Assembly: GCA_013697635.1 (NCBI GenBank)
Contig: JACCWM010000070.1
Coordinates: 27,973-91,972 of the forward strand
Source: Lujinxingiaceae bacterium
GTDB taxonomy: Bacteria > Myxococcota_A > Bradymonadia > Bradymonadales > Bradymonadaceae
DNA: 64,000 nucleotides
Direction of reading: 5' to 3'
Positions 29,301 to 43,347 of the stretch are shown one piece after another; within the stretch, counting starts at the first letter, position 1; every line of letters starts with the position of its first letter. The notes under the pieces were generated by a model, which saw only the letters and a program-made list of their open reading frames with translations, was not told where the DNA came from and searched no databases. The position numbers and the translations under genes are program-made.

Positions 29301-29810
29301 ATGAGTCCACGTTATCTCTTGCTCCTCGGATTTGTCGTACTCGCCGTCGCGATTGGTGTTTCGGCCTGTAAAGACCCGCGCAAAGGCTACGCTCCCGAGC
29401 AGCCCATCGCCTTTAGCCATCAGTTGCACGCGGGCACCCACGAGATTCCCTGCGGTTACTGTCACGTGGCCGCCGGCGAAGGGCCACAAGCCTCCGTTCC
29501 CAGCCTCAACATCTGCATGAATTGTCACTCTTCGGTGGCAACGGGCAGGCCCGAGGTTCAAAAGCTCACCCAGCATTGGCGCGAGGGTCGCCCGGTCGAG
29601 TGGATCCAGGTCCACGATCTGCCCGACCACGTCTTGTTCAGCCATCAGCCCCATCTGGCGCGCGGCATCGATTGCTCCGAGTGCCACGGCCAGGTCAACC
29701 GCATGGACGTGGTCGAGGTCGTCGCGCCGATGACCATGGGATGGTGTGTCAACTGCCATCGCCAGCCTGAGTACAATGCACCGGTCGACTGTTTCACCTG
29801 TCACTACTGA
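29301..29810 (+). CDS. actA: Alternative complex III subunit ActA, pentaheme cytochrome c
   Basis: 169 residues from ATG 29301; open frame upstream lacks signal character. An N-terminal hydrophobic segment ends in VSAC (possible lipoprotein anchor). Five CxxCH heme sites are present: CGYCH, CMNCH, CSECH, CVNCH and CFTCH, the known ActA count. It is the first gene of actA-B-C-D-E-F and would pass electrons from the ActB iron-sulfur clusters to acceptors such as the cytochromes encoded downstream. Periplasmic. Confidence 0.92.
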   Translation: MSPRYLLLLGFVVLAVAIGVSACKDPRKGYAPEQPIAFSHQLHAGTHEIPCGYCHVAAGEGPQASVPSLNICMNCHSSVATGRPEVQKLTQHWREGRPVEWIQVHDLPDHVLFSHQPHLARGIDCSECHGQVNRMDVVEVVAPMTMGWCVNCHRQPEYNAPVDCFTCHY

Positions 29811-29868
29811 ATCTTCCTCGCAATTCGACGCGATCGTTAGTCACCCCCCGCTGCTTTAGAGCACGGAC

Positions 29869-33192
<3,324 letters not shown>

Positions 33193-33327
33193 GCGGCAGC
33201 GCCGGCTCTGGTTTGGGCGCTGCATTTACGAAATAGCAACGATGAGTAGTACCTCGCGTGCACAGTGTGCAACGGGTGCTGGGCCGAAGATGACTGATCA
33301 ACTTTTTAAGCTCGAAAGAGTTCAAGC

Positions 33328-34767
33328 ATGAAGCATAGCGAGCTAACAGGACGGTCCCATATCGTCGAAGGTGAAGGCCCTTTCGGAGGGCCATTGGCCA
33401 AGCGCGAGCCGCTGGTCTCTGATCACAGGACCTGGGCACAGGTCAACGACGACGTCGCCAGCCACACCGAAACAATGCCCACCAAGTTGTGGTGGGCGGC
33501 GTTTATCCCATCGCTGCTGTTGATGCTGATGTTCTTTACATCGCTGGGCATCATCATCATGACCGGTATGGGCACCGTCGGTATCAGCCACCCGGTCGGC
33601 TGGGGTGTGTTCATCGTCAACTTCGTCTTCTGGATCGGTATCGGTCACGCCGGCACGCTGATCTCGGCCATTCTGTTTTTGTTTCGACAGCACTGGCGAA
33701 CGGCGATCAACCGCTCCGCGGAGGCGATGACGATCTTTGCCGTCATGACGGCAGGTATCTTCCCGCTCTTGCATACCGGGCGGCCCTGGTTTGCCTACTG
33801 GCTGTTTCCGCTGCCCAACGGGCGCGGACCGCTGTGGGTCAACTTCACCTCGCCACTGCTTTGGGACGTGTTTGCCGTCTCGACCTACGGCACGATCTCG
33901 GTCGTCTTCTGGTATGTCGGCCTGGTGCCCGATCTGGCTTCGCTTCGTGACCGCGCCAAGCACCCGCTTCGGCGCACGATTTACGGCTTGCTCAGCCTGG
34001 GCTGGACCGGTGGCAACCGCTCCTGGCGCCACTACGAGGCGGCCTACCTGATGCTCGCTGGTCTGGCGACTCCGCTGGTGCTCTCGGTGCATACGATCGT
34101 GTCCTTCGACTTTGCCGTCTCGGTGATTCCGGGCTGGCATACGACGATCTTTCCGCCCTATTTCGTGGCCGGCGCGATCTTCTCGGGTTTTGCGATGGTC
34201 TTGACGCTGACGATCATCATGCGCCACACCTTCAATTTGAAGAGCTACATCACGATCAATCACCTCGAGTCGATGGCCAAGGTCGTGCTCTTGACCAGCG
34301 GCGTGGTCGGCGTGGCCTACTTGACCGAGTTCTTCATCGCCTACTACTCGGCGGTCGAGCCCGAGCAGTTCCACTTTGCCAACCGCATGCTCGGCCCCTA
34401 TTGGTGGGCAGCCATGATCATGTACGGCTGCAACATGGGTATCCCCCAGCTGCTGTGGTTCAAGGCCATACGCCGCAGCATCCCGGCGCTGTTTGTCATC
34501 TCGCTCTTCGTCAACCTGGGCATGTGGTTCGAGCGCTATGTGATCGTGACCACCAGCTTGCATCGCGACTTTTTGCCGAGCTCCTGGGGTATGTACAACT
34601 TCAAGGTCATGGACTGGCTGCTGACGATTGGCTCGTTTGGCATGTTCATGACGCTGTTTCTGCTATTTGCTCGGGTCCTGCCGACGATCTGTATGTTCGA
34701 GGTCAAGGCGGTCATGGATCCGGCTGGGGCATCGCGCAAGGTAGCTAAGGAGGTGGCCCGTGGCTGA
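33328..34767 (+). CDS. actC: Alternative complex III subunit ActC, NrfD-like quinol-binding membrane protein
   Basis: 479 residues with about ten membrane helices. It belongs to the NrfD/PsrC family, which forms the quinol site. It carries typical ActC stretches, for example [18 protein letters not shown] and [12 protein letters not shown]. The last 8 bases overlap actD, whose ribosome site AAGGAGG lies inside actC. Confidence 0.92.
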   Translation: MKHSELTGRSHIVEGEGPFGGPLAKREPLVSDHRTWAQVNDDVASHTETMPTKLWWAAFIPSLLLMLMFFTSLGIIIMTGMGTVGISHPVGWGVFIVNFVFWIGIGHAGTLISAILFLFRQHWRTAINRSAEAMTIFAVMTAGIFPLLHTGRPWFAYWLFPLPNGRGPLWVNFTSPLLWDVFAVSTYGTISVVFWYVGLVPDLASLRDRAKHPLRRTIYGLLSLGWTGGNRSWRHYEAAYLMLAGLATPLVLSVHTIVSFDFAVSVIPGWHTTIFPPYFVAGAIFSGFAMVLTLTIIMRHTFNLKSYITINHLESMAKVVLLTSGVVGVAYLTEFFIAYYSAVEPEQFHFANRMLGPYWWAAMIMYGCNMGIPQLLWFKAIRRSIPALFVISLFVNLGMWFERYVIVTTSLHRDFLPSSWGMYNFKVMDWLLTIGSFGMFMTLFLLFARVLPTICMFEVKAVMDPAGASRKVAKEVARG

Positions 34768-35686
34768 TAAAGACGACCTGAAGAAGGATGAGGCCAAGGA
34801 CGCAACAAAAGTCGAGGAGACTCCTGCCGTTGAAGAGACTCCGGCCGTTGAAGAGACTCCGGCCGCTGAAGAGACTCCGGTCGCTGAAGAGACTCCGGCT
34901 GATGCCGATGATGCCGACGCACAGGCCACCGATGCTTCCGGCGAAGAAGACGGCGCCCCGACGCCTGTGACCGACGAGCAGCCCGAGCAAAGCCCGGCCC
35001 CTGCCGACGAGCAGCTCGTCACGAGCACCGAGGCCGTTTCACCCGAGACCGCCTCGCGCGAGGGTTATAAAGGAACCGGCGAAGGCATGGGCGATGACGA
35101 CGGCACCGATGGAAACGGCGGCGGCGGCGGCGACGGCTCCCATGGAGGCCCCAAGTCGAGCGCGCCCGACGAGGTCGACGGCATCGCCGCCTTCTTCGAT
35201 CTGCCCGACGACTTGATGCACGCCGCCGCGCGTGCCCATCAGGCCAAGTACACCAAGTACGATGCTTTCTCACCGTTTCCCATCCATGGCATGGACGACG
35301 CCATGGGCCTTGGCCGCTCCTGGATTCCCTGGGTGACCTTTGGCGCCGGCGCCGGCGGCTTTTTGACCGCCAACGCCCTGCAGTTTGGCACCATGACCTT
35401 TGACTGGCCGATGATCGTGGGCGGCAAGCCCTTCGCACCGTGGCCGGCCTTTGTGCCGATCATGTTCGAGCTGACCGTCTTGTTGGCCGGCGTCACCACC
35501 GCCGTGGTCATGTTGTTTGCGGCCGGCTGCTTTCGCAAACCGCGCGTCATCGACCCCGAGATCACAAACGATCGTTTCGTCTTGTGGATCTCGGCCGACG
35601 ACGCCTCCTTCGATCTCGATGCAGCCAGCGCGTTCATGGAGTCACTCAACCCCGTGGAAATCCGGACGTTCTATAAAGGCGCGTAA
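34760..35686 (+). CDS. actD: Alternative complex III subunit ActD (DUF3341) with acidic repeat N-terminus
   Basis: 308 residues, GTG start with AGGAGG about 5 bases upstream. The C-terminal 170 residues are the DUF3341 ActD domain: [16 protein letters not shown], two membrane helices and a C-terminal beta part. The first 130 residues are extra: five copies of a VEETPA six-residue repeat (about 18-47) and then acidic and Gly-rich sequence. Such an extension is not part of typical ActD of about 170-190 residues. The encoding DNA is a tandem repeat (see separate entry). It overlaps actC by 8 bases. Confidence 0.9.
   Translation: MADKDDLKKDEAKDATKVEETPAVEETPAVEETPAAEETPVAEETPADADDADAQATDASGEEDGAPTPVTDEQPEQSPAPADEQLVTSTEAVSPETASREGYKGTGEGMGDDDGTDGNGGGGGDGSHGGPKSSAPDEVDGIAAFFDLPDDLMHAAARAHQAKYTKYDAFSPFPIHGMDDAMGLGRSWIPWVTFGAGAGGFLTANALQFGTMTFDWPMIVGGKPFAPWPAFVPIMFELTVLLAGVTTAVVMLFAAGCFRKPRVIDPEITNDRFVLWISADDASFDLDAASAFMESLNPVEIRTFYKGA
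34811..34900 (+). repeat. 18-bp tandem repeat, five copies, inside actD
   Basis: Five units of 18 bases encoding (V/A)EETP(A/V). Units 2 and 3 (34829-34846 and 34847-34864) are identical; the others differ by one to three bases. This is an in-frame variable-number-type repeat. Confidence 0.9.
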
Positions 35687-35690
35687 AACC

Positions 35691-36323
35691 ATGAAGAACC
35701 ACAGCACCTTGAAAATTCGGCTCGGGCTTGTTTGCCTCACCCTGCTTGGCACCCTCGTTGCCGGCTGCCCCTTTGAAGTGGGCATCCCGGCCAGCGGCAA
35801 CAAGACCTTCGGTGAGCTCAATCCCATTCGTGGCATGCATGAGCAAACGAGCTACCGCGATCAAGAAATGCAGCCGATCTTTCGCGCCGACCAGCCCCAG
35901 GGCATGCGCCGTCCGCCGGCGATGACCGTGCCGATCATGGGCAGCTCGCGCACCGAGCTTGCGATCAGCCCGGAGGCCTCGGCGCGCCTGGCCAACCCGG
36001 TGGCGATCACCGAGGACAGCCTCAACTACGGCCAGTTTCTCTTCAACACCAACTGCGCCGTCTGCCATGGCCACGACGGCAATGGACTGGGCACGATCGT
36101 CGCGGCCGGCGCGTTTGCACAGCCGCCCAGCTTGACCAGCGCGCGCGTTCGAGGCTGGGAGGATGGCCGCGTCTACCACGTGATCACCTACGGCCAGGGC
36201 ATCATGTGGCCCTATAAGAATCAGCTCACGGAATTGGAGCGCTGGGCGGCGGTCAATTACGTGCGCGCCCTTCAGCGAGCACAGTTTCCTGAACCCATGG
36301 ATCTCGAGCGCATTCGCCAGTAG
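35691..36323 (+). CDS. actE: Alternative complex III subunit ActE, monoheme cytochrome c lipoprotein
   Basis: 210 residues from ATG 35691. A lipoprotein signal (LLGTLVAGC) precedes a family segment FGELNPIRGMHEQTSY and a single cytochrome c heme site CAVCH followed by GHDGNG. The distal Met is plausibly in GIMWPY. It is the cytochrome c subunit of the complex, on the periplasmic face, between actD and actF. Confidence 0.92.
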   Translation: MKNHSTLKIRLGLVCLTLLGTLVAGCPFEVGIPASGNKTFGELNPIRGMHEQTSYRDQEMQPIFRADQPQGMRRPPAMTVPIMGSSRTELAISPEASARLANPVAITEDSLNYGQFLFNTNCAVCHGHDGNGLGTIVAAGAFAQPPSLTSARVRGWEDGRVYHVITYGQGIMWPYKNQLTELERWAAVNYVRALQRAQFPEPMDLERIRQ

Positions 36324-36392
36324 CGCGCGACAACGATTGCGCCTACTGGGCTCGACGATACACCTTTGAGTATTTGAAAGAGGCAAGCACCC

Positions 36393-37664
36393 ATGGCTCA
36401 CGCAAGTCACCATCACGACATCGCACCACCCAAGGATCTGAAGATCCCCAAGCTGTTCTTCATGATCGCGCTGGGGCTGCTGATCTTCGGCGCCGTAGTG
36501 TTCGCGGCCGCGCTGTTCATCGCGCCGGTGCGCGCCTGGCAGGGTTATCTGATCGGCTTTTGGTTCACACTCTCGCTTGGGCTGGCCGGTCCCTTTCTGA
36601 TCGCCACGCAGTATCTGTCCAAGGCCGGCTGGGGCATCTCGATTCGGCGCATCCCCGAGGCGATGGGCGCCTATTTGTTTGCGGCCATTCCGCTCTCAAT
36701 CGCCGCTCTGCTCGGCGCGCCCAAGCTCTTCAAGTGGCTCAAGCCCGAGGCCGTCAACGACGCGATCATCGCTCAGAAGTTCGACTTCCTCAACTTCACG
36801 GGCCTGGCGTTGGTTTCGATCGCTGCGCCCATTGCCTTTGCCCTGGTCCACTTCCTGATGCGGCGAAACTCGCTTGCCCAGGATGTTGACGGCAAGGCTT
36901 CGCACTCACGCCAGAACATCTTGCTCAGCGCCCTGTTCGTCATCGTCTTCGTCTTGGGCTTCTCGTTCATGACCTGGTACTGGATCATGTCGCTCGATGC
37001 TCACTGGTTCAGCACGATGTTTCAGGTCTACGCCTTTGCCGGCATGTTCCAGTCCGGCCTGGCGCTTGTGGCGATCGTGTTGCTCGTGTTGCTGGCCCAT
37101 GGCTACTTCGGTGGCACCGTCGGCGTGCAACACGTCCACGACATCGGCAAGCTCGTCTTCGCCTTCACCGTTTTCTACGCCTACATCGCCTTTTGCCAGT
37201 TCATGCTGATCTGGTATGCGAACATCCCTGAAGAGGTGGTCTGGTACACCCACCGCCTCGAAGATGGCTGGCAGTGGGTTACGCTGGCGCTGCCCTTCGT
37301 CAAGTTCATCATCCCGTTTTTGGTCCTGCTTCCCATGGACCACAAGAAGAACAAGAACAACATCTTGTGGTACATCTGCTGGCTGTTGCTCGCGGTGCAA
37401 CTCTTCGAGGTCTGGTACTGGGTTACGCCCTATCCGCACTTCGATGGCCACCACGGCCCAAGCCTGCCGATCTACGAGCTTCCGATCGCGCTTGGCTTCG
37501 TCGGTCTGTTCATGCTCGTGACCGGCCGCGCGCTGCAAGCGCACAAGCTCGTGCCGATCAAAGACCCCTTGCTGCACGAGAGTATCCCGCACTCGCACTC
37601 CCACCATGGGTCCTCGCAAGCCGATCTCGAAGCCCAGGCCAACAACGTTGTACGCGAATCCTGA
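36393..37664 (+). CDS. actF: Alternative complex III subunit ActF, NrfD-like membrane protein
   Basis: 423 residues with about ten membrane helices and a His-rich C-terminal tail (HSHSHHGSS). It matches the quinol:cytochrome c oxidoreductase ActF group (W-Y-W-I-M-S-L-D-A-H-W-F-S-T region; SRQNILLSALF). The set ActA-F is complete with this gene. Confidence 0.9.
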   Translation: MAHASHHHDIAPPKDLKIPKLFFMIALGLLIFGAVVFAAALFIAPVRAWQGYLIGFWFTLSLGLAGPFLIATQYLSKAGWGISIRRIPEAMGAYLFAAIPLSIAALLGAPKLFKWLKPEAVNDAIIAQKFDFLNFTGLALVSIAAPIAFALVHFLMRRNSLAQDVDGKASHSRQNILLSALFVIVFVLGFSFMTWYWIMSLDAHWFSTMFQVYAFAGMFQSGLALVAIVLLVLLAHGYFGGTVGVQHVHDIGKLVFAFTVFYAYIAFCQFMLIWYANIPEEVVWYTHRLEDGWQWVTLALPFVKFIIPFLVLLPMDHKKNKNNILWYICWLLLAVQLFEVWYWVTPYPHFDGHHGPSLPIYELPIALGFVGLFMLVTGRALQAHKLVPIKDPLLHESIPHSHSHHGSSQADLEAQANNVVRES

Positions 37665-37698
37665 AGTTTCAGGGCCGATACGCTAACCAAGTGACGTC

Positions 37699-39093
37699 AT
37701 GAAAAACGCAACGCTCAAAAAAGGTCTCAAGGCCACCCTCGTCGTCGGAGGAATCTGCCTGGTCATCCCAGCGGTCTACGCTCAGGGCATTGGCCAGCAG
37801 ACCCTCGAACGCCAGATGGTGCCGACGCCTCAAAAGATTGAACGCGGCCAGCGCCTCTTCAACGAGCAGTGCTCGTCGTGCCACGGCGCAAATGGCCAGG
37901 GTGGTGCTCCAATGGGCGAGCGCCTGGGGGCTGCGGGCTTTAGCCAGGGTCTGAATCGCTCCGGCGGCTTGATCACGATCTACAACGTGATCGCCCGCGG
38001 GCTGCCCGACGCAGAGCATCCTGTTTACAACAACTTGTTTTTCCAGGACCAGTGGGCCACGGCGCACTTCGTCTACACCCTGTTGCCCGGCTCCCCGTCG
38101 GACTCTCCACAGACGATAGCCCAGGCCCGCCAGGAAGCGATCGAGGGCGTCTGCGACCCGAATATCCGCGAGACGATCGCCGATCGTCTCGAGCCCACCG
38201 GCGCCGAGCAGATCGAGCTTGGCCGCGCCACCTACGCTGCACAATGTGCGTCGTGCCATGGCGACGCCGGACGTGGCGATGGTCCTGCAGCCGGCGCCCT
38301 GGTGCCGCCGCCGCGTAACTTCGCGGCGCCGATCGAGCAGTGGACCAACGGCTCGAGCCCCTTAGCGATCTTCAACACGCTTGCTCGCGGCATTGACGGC
38401 ACCTCGATGCCCTCCTATGCCCACTTGCCCGAAGAGGAGCGCTGGGCCCTGACCCACTATGTGCGCGCCGAGCTGACCCCGGCCGAGATACTCCAGAATC
38501 CCTCGCCCGACGAGATCGGCGATGTCTGCCGCGCGCTCAGCGCACCGCCCGCACCGCCGGCTATCTCGATCGATCGCGCCATGCAGTTTCTGGTCGCCGA
38601 CCAGGGCGAGCAACGCGCGATCCGCCTGGCATTGTACGGCGACCCGCAAGTTCATGCCCAAGGCGACCCGCGCCACGGCGAGCGCGTCTACACCCAGAAC
38701 TGCGTCTCCTGCCACGGCGTTCAAGGCCTGGGCATGCGCAACATTGGGCCCTACGGCGCCTTTCCGCCCTATCTCTATCTCAAGATCGACCCGCTGGTTC
38801 CCTCCTCGGTCGGTGGCACCTACCGCGAGGTCGCCCAGCGCGTCACGGCCGGCCCGCACGCAACACTGCCCAACATGACCGCGGCAGCGCTGCTCTCCGC
38901 CCAAGATTGGCGCGATCTGCAGGCCTACATCGTTCAGTTCCCTGGCGAGGGCCGCGAGCGCGTGCGCCCCATGGGCCCGCCCGCCGAGGCACCCACTCCG
39001 CACCAGGACGGCGTCCCCACTGAAGAGGCCCCTGGCGATGAGGGCCAGGAGCAAGCACCCGCTGTCCCCGAGACCGAGGCACCGACCGAATAA
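37699..39093 (+). CDS. Triheme cytochrome c with three class-I-like domains
   Basis: 464 residues with a signal peptide (about 1-29, ending AVYAQ). Three heme sites are present: CSSCHG near 58, CASCHG near 183 and CVSCHG near 335, each in a separate domain. The last 40 residues are Pro/Glu-rich without a motif. It lies between actF and coxII in the same direction, so it may carry electrons between alternative complex III and the oxidase. Confidence 0.85.
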   Translation: MKNATLKKGLKATLVVGGICLVIPAVYAQGIGQQTLERQMVPTPQKIERGQRLFNEQCSSCHGANGQGGAPMGERLGAAGFSQGLNRSGGLITIYNVIARGLPDAEHPVYNNLFFQDQWATAHFVYTLLPGSPSDSPQTIAQARQEAIEGVCDPNIRETIADRLEPTGAEQIELGRATYAAQCASCHGDAGRGDGPAAGALVPPPRNFAAPIEQWTNGSSPLAIFNTLARGIDGTSMPSYAHLPEEERWALTHYVRAELTPAEILQNPSPDEIGDVCRALSAPPAPPAISIDRAMQFLVADQGEQRAIRLALYGDPQVHAQGDPRHGERVYTQNCVSCHGVQGLGMRNIGPYGAFPPYLYLKIDPLVPSSVGGTYREVAQRVTAGPHATLPNMTAAALLSAQDWRDLQAYIVQFPGEGRERVRPMGPPAEAPTPHQDGVPTEEAPGDEGQEQAPAVPETEAPTE

Positions 39094-39188
39094 GTCACGA
39101 TTGAATTCCAGAACTTTTGGCCCGAATATTTACCACTACGGTCCGGCGCGCCTTTAAGCGGCCGCCAAACCTGAAGAAAAAGAATACG

Positions 39189-40775
39189 ATGAGCGTTCAC
39201 GTGAAGAACTCTACCATCCTGCGAACGAGCGCCCTTTTAACCCTCTTCGCCGTCTTGTTGATCCCGACCCTTGCCTTGGCCGTTCCTGGCTCCGGTGACA
39301 TGGTCTCGCTCTACTCGAACAACGGCCGGGAGATGACGGAGCTCTACAACGTCATCGCGCGCATCTGCCTTGTGATCCTCGTGCTCGTCGAAGGTGTGTT
39401 GATCTTCGCGATCTTGAAGTTTCGACGACGCAGCGACGATGAGCGGCCCAGACAAAATCATGGCGACATGCGCCTTGAGATCGGCTGGACGCTGGCTGCG
39501 GCCATTTTGCAGATCTACATCGGTTGGATAACGATCGACGTGATGTGGAAGACCGAGATCATCCCCGAGAACATCGACATCACGATCGAGGCGATCGCCT
39601 ATCAGTGGGACTGGCAGTTTCGCTATCCCGAGCATGGCAACCTGGTCTCCGACGACCTCGTGATCCCGGCCCACGCCAACGTCAAGCTCGAGGTCACCTC
39701 GCGCGACGTCATCCACGCGATCTTCGTGCCCGATTTGGGCGTCAAGATGGACGCCGTTCCCGGGCGCTTCAACTACTGGTGGTTCAACGCCGACGGCCCG
39801 CTCAATCAGGTCCGCGCCCAGAACTATCCGACGATCGGCATCAACGAGCGCCTCTATCCTTCGACGCGCCCGGACTTCATGCGCATGGGCGACGACGCCA
39901 GCCAGAGGACGATCTCGGGCCTCGAGCGCCAGGTCACCTACCTCGGGCACAGTCGCCAGGCGCCGGAGCTCTCGCCCTACGCCAAATACAACGCCGTCGA
40001 GTACCAGGGCGTTTGTGCCGAGCTGTGCGGCAAGGGTCACTACGACATGTACTTTCGCGCCGTCGTGATGTCGCCGGCGAGCTTTCGCCAGTGGGTGCAC
40101 GACAAGCAAACCGAAGTGCGCGATGCCGATGGCCCGGCGATCTTTGCCGCCCGTTGCGCCGTATGCCACGGCGCCGAAGGCTTGGGCGCAGGCGACCAGT
40201 TCCCGACGCTCGTGGGCGCCGCTCGCGTCACCCAGGACACCGAGAAGGACGCCCATATCGGCATCGTGATCACCGGCCAGGGCGTCATGCCTCCGTTTGG
40301 AGGCGTGCTCAACGACGCTGAGGTCGCAGCCGTGGTCAACCACGAGCGCACGAGCTGGGGCAATGCCGGTGGCCTGGTCACGGCCGAAGACGCCGCTCGA
40401 GTGCGCGAAGCCCTCGGACAGCCGGCCTACCCGGCCGGCGGCGTCGAGCCGCTGCCCTCGGCCGAATTGATGACCGAAGGCCAACGTCTCTACCAGGCCT
40501 GCTCAACCTGCCACGGCAACGACGGCCGCGGCCTCGACATCGTACCCAACATCGCCCAAAGCGCCCTTGTTTTGGGCGAGCCAGCAGGCCTTGTGAGCTT
40601 GCTCGACAACGGACGCAACACCGAGCGTTGGCCCGGAGAGAAGACCCCGATGGGCCGCGCGATGGCCGACTACCAGGTCGCAGCGCTCTTGACCTACATT
40701 CGCAACTCCTTTGGCAACGATGCCGGCGACGTGCAACCCCACGACGTCACCCGCATTCGCTCCGAGAAGCGCTAG
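39189..40775 (+). CDS. coxB: Cytochrome c oxidase subunit II with two fused cytochrome c domains (caa3 type)
   Basis: 528 residues from ATG 39189. A signal peptide, two membrane helices (about 40-65 and 90-110) and the cupredoxin with the CuA site C-A-E-L-C-G-K-G-H-Y-D-M are followed by two cytochrome c domains with CAVCHG and CSTCHG. YQWDWQFRYPEHG is the usual aromatic stretch. Ordinary caa3 subunit II has one heme; two is less common. An ATG further upstream gives no better signal. Confidence 0.93.
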   Translation: MSVHVKNSTILRTSALLTLFAVLLIPTLALAVPGSGDMVSLYSNNGREMTELYNVIARICLVILVLVEGVLIFAILKFRRRSDDERPRQNHGDMRLEIGWTLAAAILQIYIGWITIDVMWKTEIIPENIDITIEAIAYQWDWQFRYPEHGNLVSDDLVIPAHANVKLEVTSRDVIHAIFVPDLGVKMDAVPGRFNYWWFNADGPLNQVRAQNYPTIGINERLYPSTRPDFMRMGDDASQRTISGLERQVTYLGHSRQAPELSPYAKYNAVEYQGVCAELCGKGHYDMYFRAVVMSPASFRQWVHDKQTEVRDADGPAIFAARCAVCHGAEGLGAGDQFPTLVGAARVTQDTEKDAHIGIVITGQGVMPPFGGVLNDAEVAAVVNHERTSWGNAGGLVTAEDAARVREALGQPAYPAGGVEPLPSAELMTEGQRLYQACSTCHGNDGRGLDIVPNIAQSALVLGEPAGLVSLLDNGRNTERWPGEKTPMGRAMADYQVAALLTYIRNSFGNDAGDVQPHDVTRIRSEKR

Positions 40776-40898
40776 ACGTTTTGAGGTGAACCGAGCAGCA
40801 CGCTTCGGCCCACCCTTTGAAAGTTACTTGATACGAAACCCTTTGTGTTGGAGCCTGCTTTGAGCGCTCCAGCAACTTAAGACAGCAGGCGAGGCACC

Positions 40899-42569
40899 AT
40901 GGAAATCAGGGCAAAAGGATACCTTTCTCCATTGTCCGAAAAGGGGAAGCACTCGTTGCTGACCTATCTCAAGGAGTGGGCGTGCACGACCGACGCCAAG
41001 CGTATCGGCGTCATGTATCTGATCTTGTCGTTGTTCATGGCGGTGGTCGGCGGTGTCTTGTCGATCTTGATTCGCCTCGAGCTGATGCAGTCAGGACCGA
41101 GCATCATCACCGACGACTCCTTCTACAATGCCCTGCCCGGCATGCACGCCACGGCGATGATCTTCTTTTTCATCATCCCCTGCTTTACGGGCGTAGGTAA
41201 CTTCATCATGCCCATCCAGATCGGCGCGCCCGATATGGCCTTTCCCAAGCTCAACCTGGCGGCCTTCTGGATTCTGCCGCCGGCGGCGCTCTTGACCTTC
41301 GGTGGCTTCTTCTTCAATTCGCTGCCCGAGTTCGGCTGGACGGCTTATCCACCGCTGTCGACCTCGGTCTACTCGCCCATTTGGGGCGCGGACTTGTGGG
41401 TCATGGGCATTATCCTGGTCGGCGTCAGCTCGACCATGGCCGCGGTCAACTTTTTGGCCACCGCCTTCAACATGCGCTGCAAGGGCATGAAGATGTTCCA
41501 GGTACCGCTGTTTACCTGGTCGATTATCGTCACCAGCTTTCTGATCTTGGCGGCAACCCCGGTTTTGACCAGCGCGCTGATCATGCTCACGCTCGAGCGC
41601 ACCTTCCCCGGCGTGTTCTCCTTCTTCAGCCCGGCCGGCGGTGGCGACCCGATCCTCTATCAGCATTTGTTCTGGTTCTACTCGCATCCGGCCGTTTACA
41701 TCATGATCCTGCCCGGCTTCGGCATGATCAACGAGATCATCCCGACCTTTAGCCGCAAGCACATCTTTGGCTACGCGCTGATGGTCTGGTCGATGGTGGC
41801 GATCGCCGTGCTCGGCTTCGTGGTCTGGGCTCACCATATGTTTGCAACCGGCATCGCCGTGCAGATCCGCGTGGGTTTCATGTTTTTGACCATGCTCATC
41901 GCCGTTCCCACGGGCATCAAGGTCTTTAGCTGGCTTGCCACGGTGTGGGGAGGCAGCATCAAGTTCGACACCCCAATGCTCTACGCGCTGGGATTCTTGG
42001 CGCTCTTTCCGATCGGTGGCCTCTCGGGCATCGTGTTGGCCGCCGTGCCCGTCGACATCCAGCTTCACGACACCTACTACGTCGTTGCCCACATCCACTA
42101 CGTGCTCGTGGCCGGCTCGGTGATGACGATCTTTGCCGGACTGTACTACTGGTTCCCCAAGATGACCGGGCGCATGTACAACGAGTTTTGGGGTAGGGTT
42201 CACTTCTGGATTACGCTGGTCTTTATCAACGTGACCTTCTTCATCCAGCACTACCTGGGCATGAAGGGCATGCCGCGTCGCTACTACGACTACGACCCGC
42301 AGTTCGAGGCGCTGAACATGCTCTCGAGTTTTGGCTCCTTCGTGCTCTTTGCGGCCCAGTTCATCTTTTTGGCCAACGTGGTCTACAGCAGCTTCAAGGG
42401 CAAAGAGGCCAAGGCCAACAGCTGGGACGACGGTTTGCATCTCGAGTGGCTGATCTCCTCGCCGCCCGACCACCACAACTTTCATGAGCCGCCCGTCTGG
42501 GAGCCGATCGTTCGCCAACACGTCGGCCCCGACCAACCCGGTGGGCTCTGGCATCGCTACGGCGAGTGA
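40899..42569 (+). CDS. ctaD: Cytochrome c oxidase subunit I, A2-type heme-copper oxidase
   Basis: 556 residues with about 12 helices. The heme and CuB ligands are in [35 protein letters not shown] and [14 protein letters not shown]. The position usually Glu in A1 oxidases (HPEVY) is Ala here and the preceding residues are YS. This YSHPxVY pattern defines the A2 subfamily, in which Tyr-Ser replace the Glu of the proton path. The enzyme reduces O2 and pumps protons. Confidence 0.96.
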   Translation: MEIRAKGYLSPLSEKGKHSLLTYLKEWACTTDAKRIGVMYLILSLFMAVVGGVLSILIRLELMQSGPSIITDDSFYNALPGMHATAMIFFFIIPCFTGVGNFIMPIQIGAPDMAFPKLNLAAFWILPPAALLTFGGFFFNSLPEFGWTAYPPLSTSVYSPIWGADLWVMGIILVGVSSTMAAVNFLATAFNMRCKGMKMFQVPLFTWSIIVTSFLILAATPVLTSALIMLTLERTFPGVFSFFSPAGGGDPILYQHLFWFYSHPAVYIMILPGFGMINEIIPTFSRKHIFGYALMVWSMVAIAVLGFVVWAHHMFATGIAVQIRVGFMFLTMLIAVPTGIKVFSWLATVWGGSIKFDTPMLYALGFLALFPIGGLSGIVLAAVPVDIQLHDTYYVVAHIHYVLVAGSVMTIFAGLYYWFPKMTGRMYNEFWGRVHFWITLVFINVTFFIQHYLGMKGMPRRYYDYDPQFEALNMLSSFGSFVLFAAQFIFLANVVYSSFKGKEAKANSWDDGLHLEWLISSPPDHHNFHEPPVWEPIVRQHVGPDQPGGLWHRYGE

Positions 42570-42636
42570 GCGGCACCTGAGTTGAATATCCTGGCAAATT
42601 GCGACTTGCAGCAGACTTAAATTAGAGGACGGAAAG

Positions 42637-43272
42637 ATGGCAACACATGACGCCGCAATGGCTGGACCGGGTCCCGGTGAAGAGTCGTTGGGGGTGACCA
42701 ACGGCAAGCTGGGCATGTGGACCTTTTTGGTCATGGATGCCATGACCTTCGCCGGTTTTTTGGCGGCCTATGCCAGGCTCCGCTGGGCACCAGGCAGCAA
42801 CTGGCCGCTCCCGATCGAAGAATTTGGCCCGGTGGGCATTCAGCTCACCGCGCTGAACACCTTCATCCTGATTTGCTCGAGCGTCTCGATGGTCCATGTG
42901 TTGGCCGAGCAGCTTCGCGGCAACATGGTCGCCGCACGCAAGTGGATGGCGGTCACCGTGATCGGCGGTCTGATCTTTTTGGGAATCCAGGGCTTTGAAT
43001 GGACACACTTGATTCTCGATTTGTGGCCATTTGTCTACACCGACGCGACCTATGGCTTCAATCAAAACTTCGCGGCGACCTTCTTCAGCCTGACGGGCTT
43101 TCACGGTCTGCACGTTTCGGTGGGCGTGATCTACAACTTCATCCTCTACCTCGGCATCCGTAACGGAAAGATTGGCCCTGAAGACACCTCGATCACCGAG
43201 ATTGCCGGCCTCTACTGGCACTTTGTCGATTTGATCTGGATTCTCGTCTTCACCTTTGTCTATCTGATCTGA
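42637..43272 (+). CDS. ctaE: Cytochrome c oxidase subunit III
   Basis: 211 residues with about five helices. The family signature FHGLHVSVGVIYNF and the ending IAGLYWHFVDLIWI are clear. It is slightly shorter than seven-helix versions, as in many caa3-type sets. It is 67 bases after subunit I and followed by subunit IV. Confidence 0.92.
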   Translation: MATHDAAMAGPGPGEESLGVTNGKLGMWTFLVMDAMTFAGFLAAYARLRWAPGSNWPLPIEEFGPVGIQLTALNTFILICSSVSMVHVLAEQLRGNMVAARKWMAVTVIGGLIFLGIQGFEWTHLILDLWPFVYTDATYGFNQNFAATFFSLTGFHGLHVSVGVIYNFILYLGIRNGKIGPEDTSITEIAGLYWHFVDLIWILVFTFVYLI

Positions 43273-43347
43273 CGCGTACCACGACTTTGACTGCTTTTCG
43301 GGCGCATCAACGGGCCGCGAGCCAATACACAAGCAAGGACGGACACC

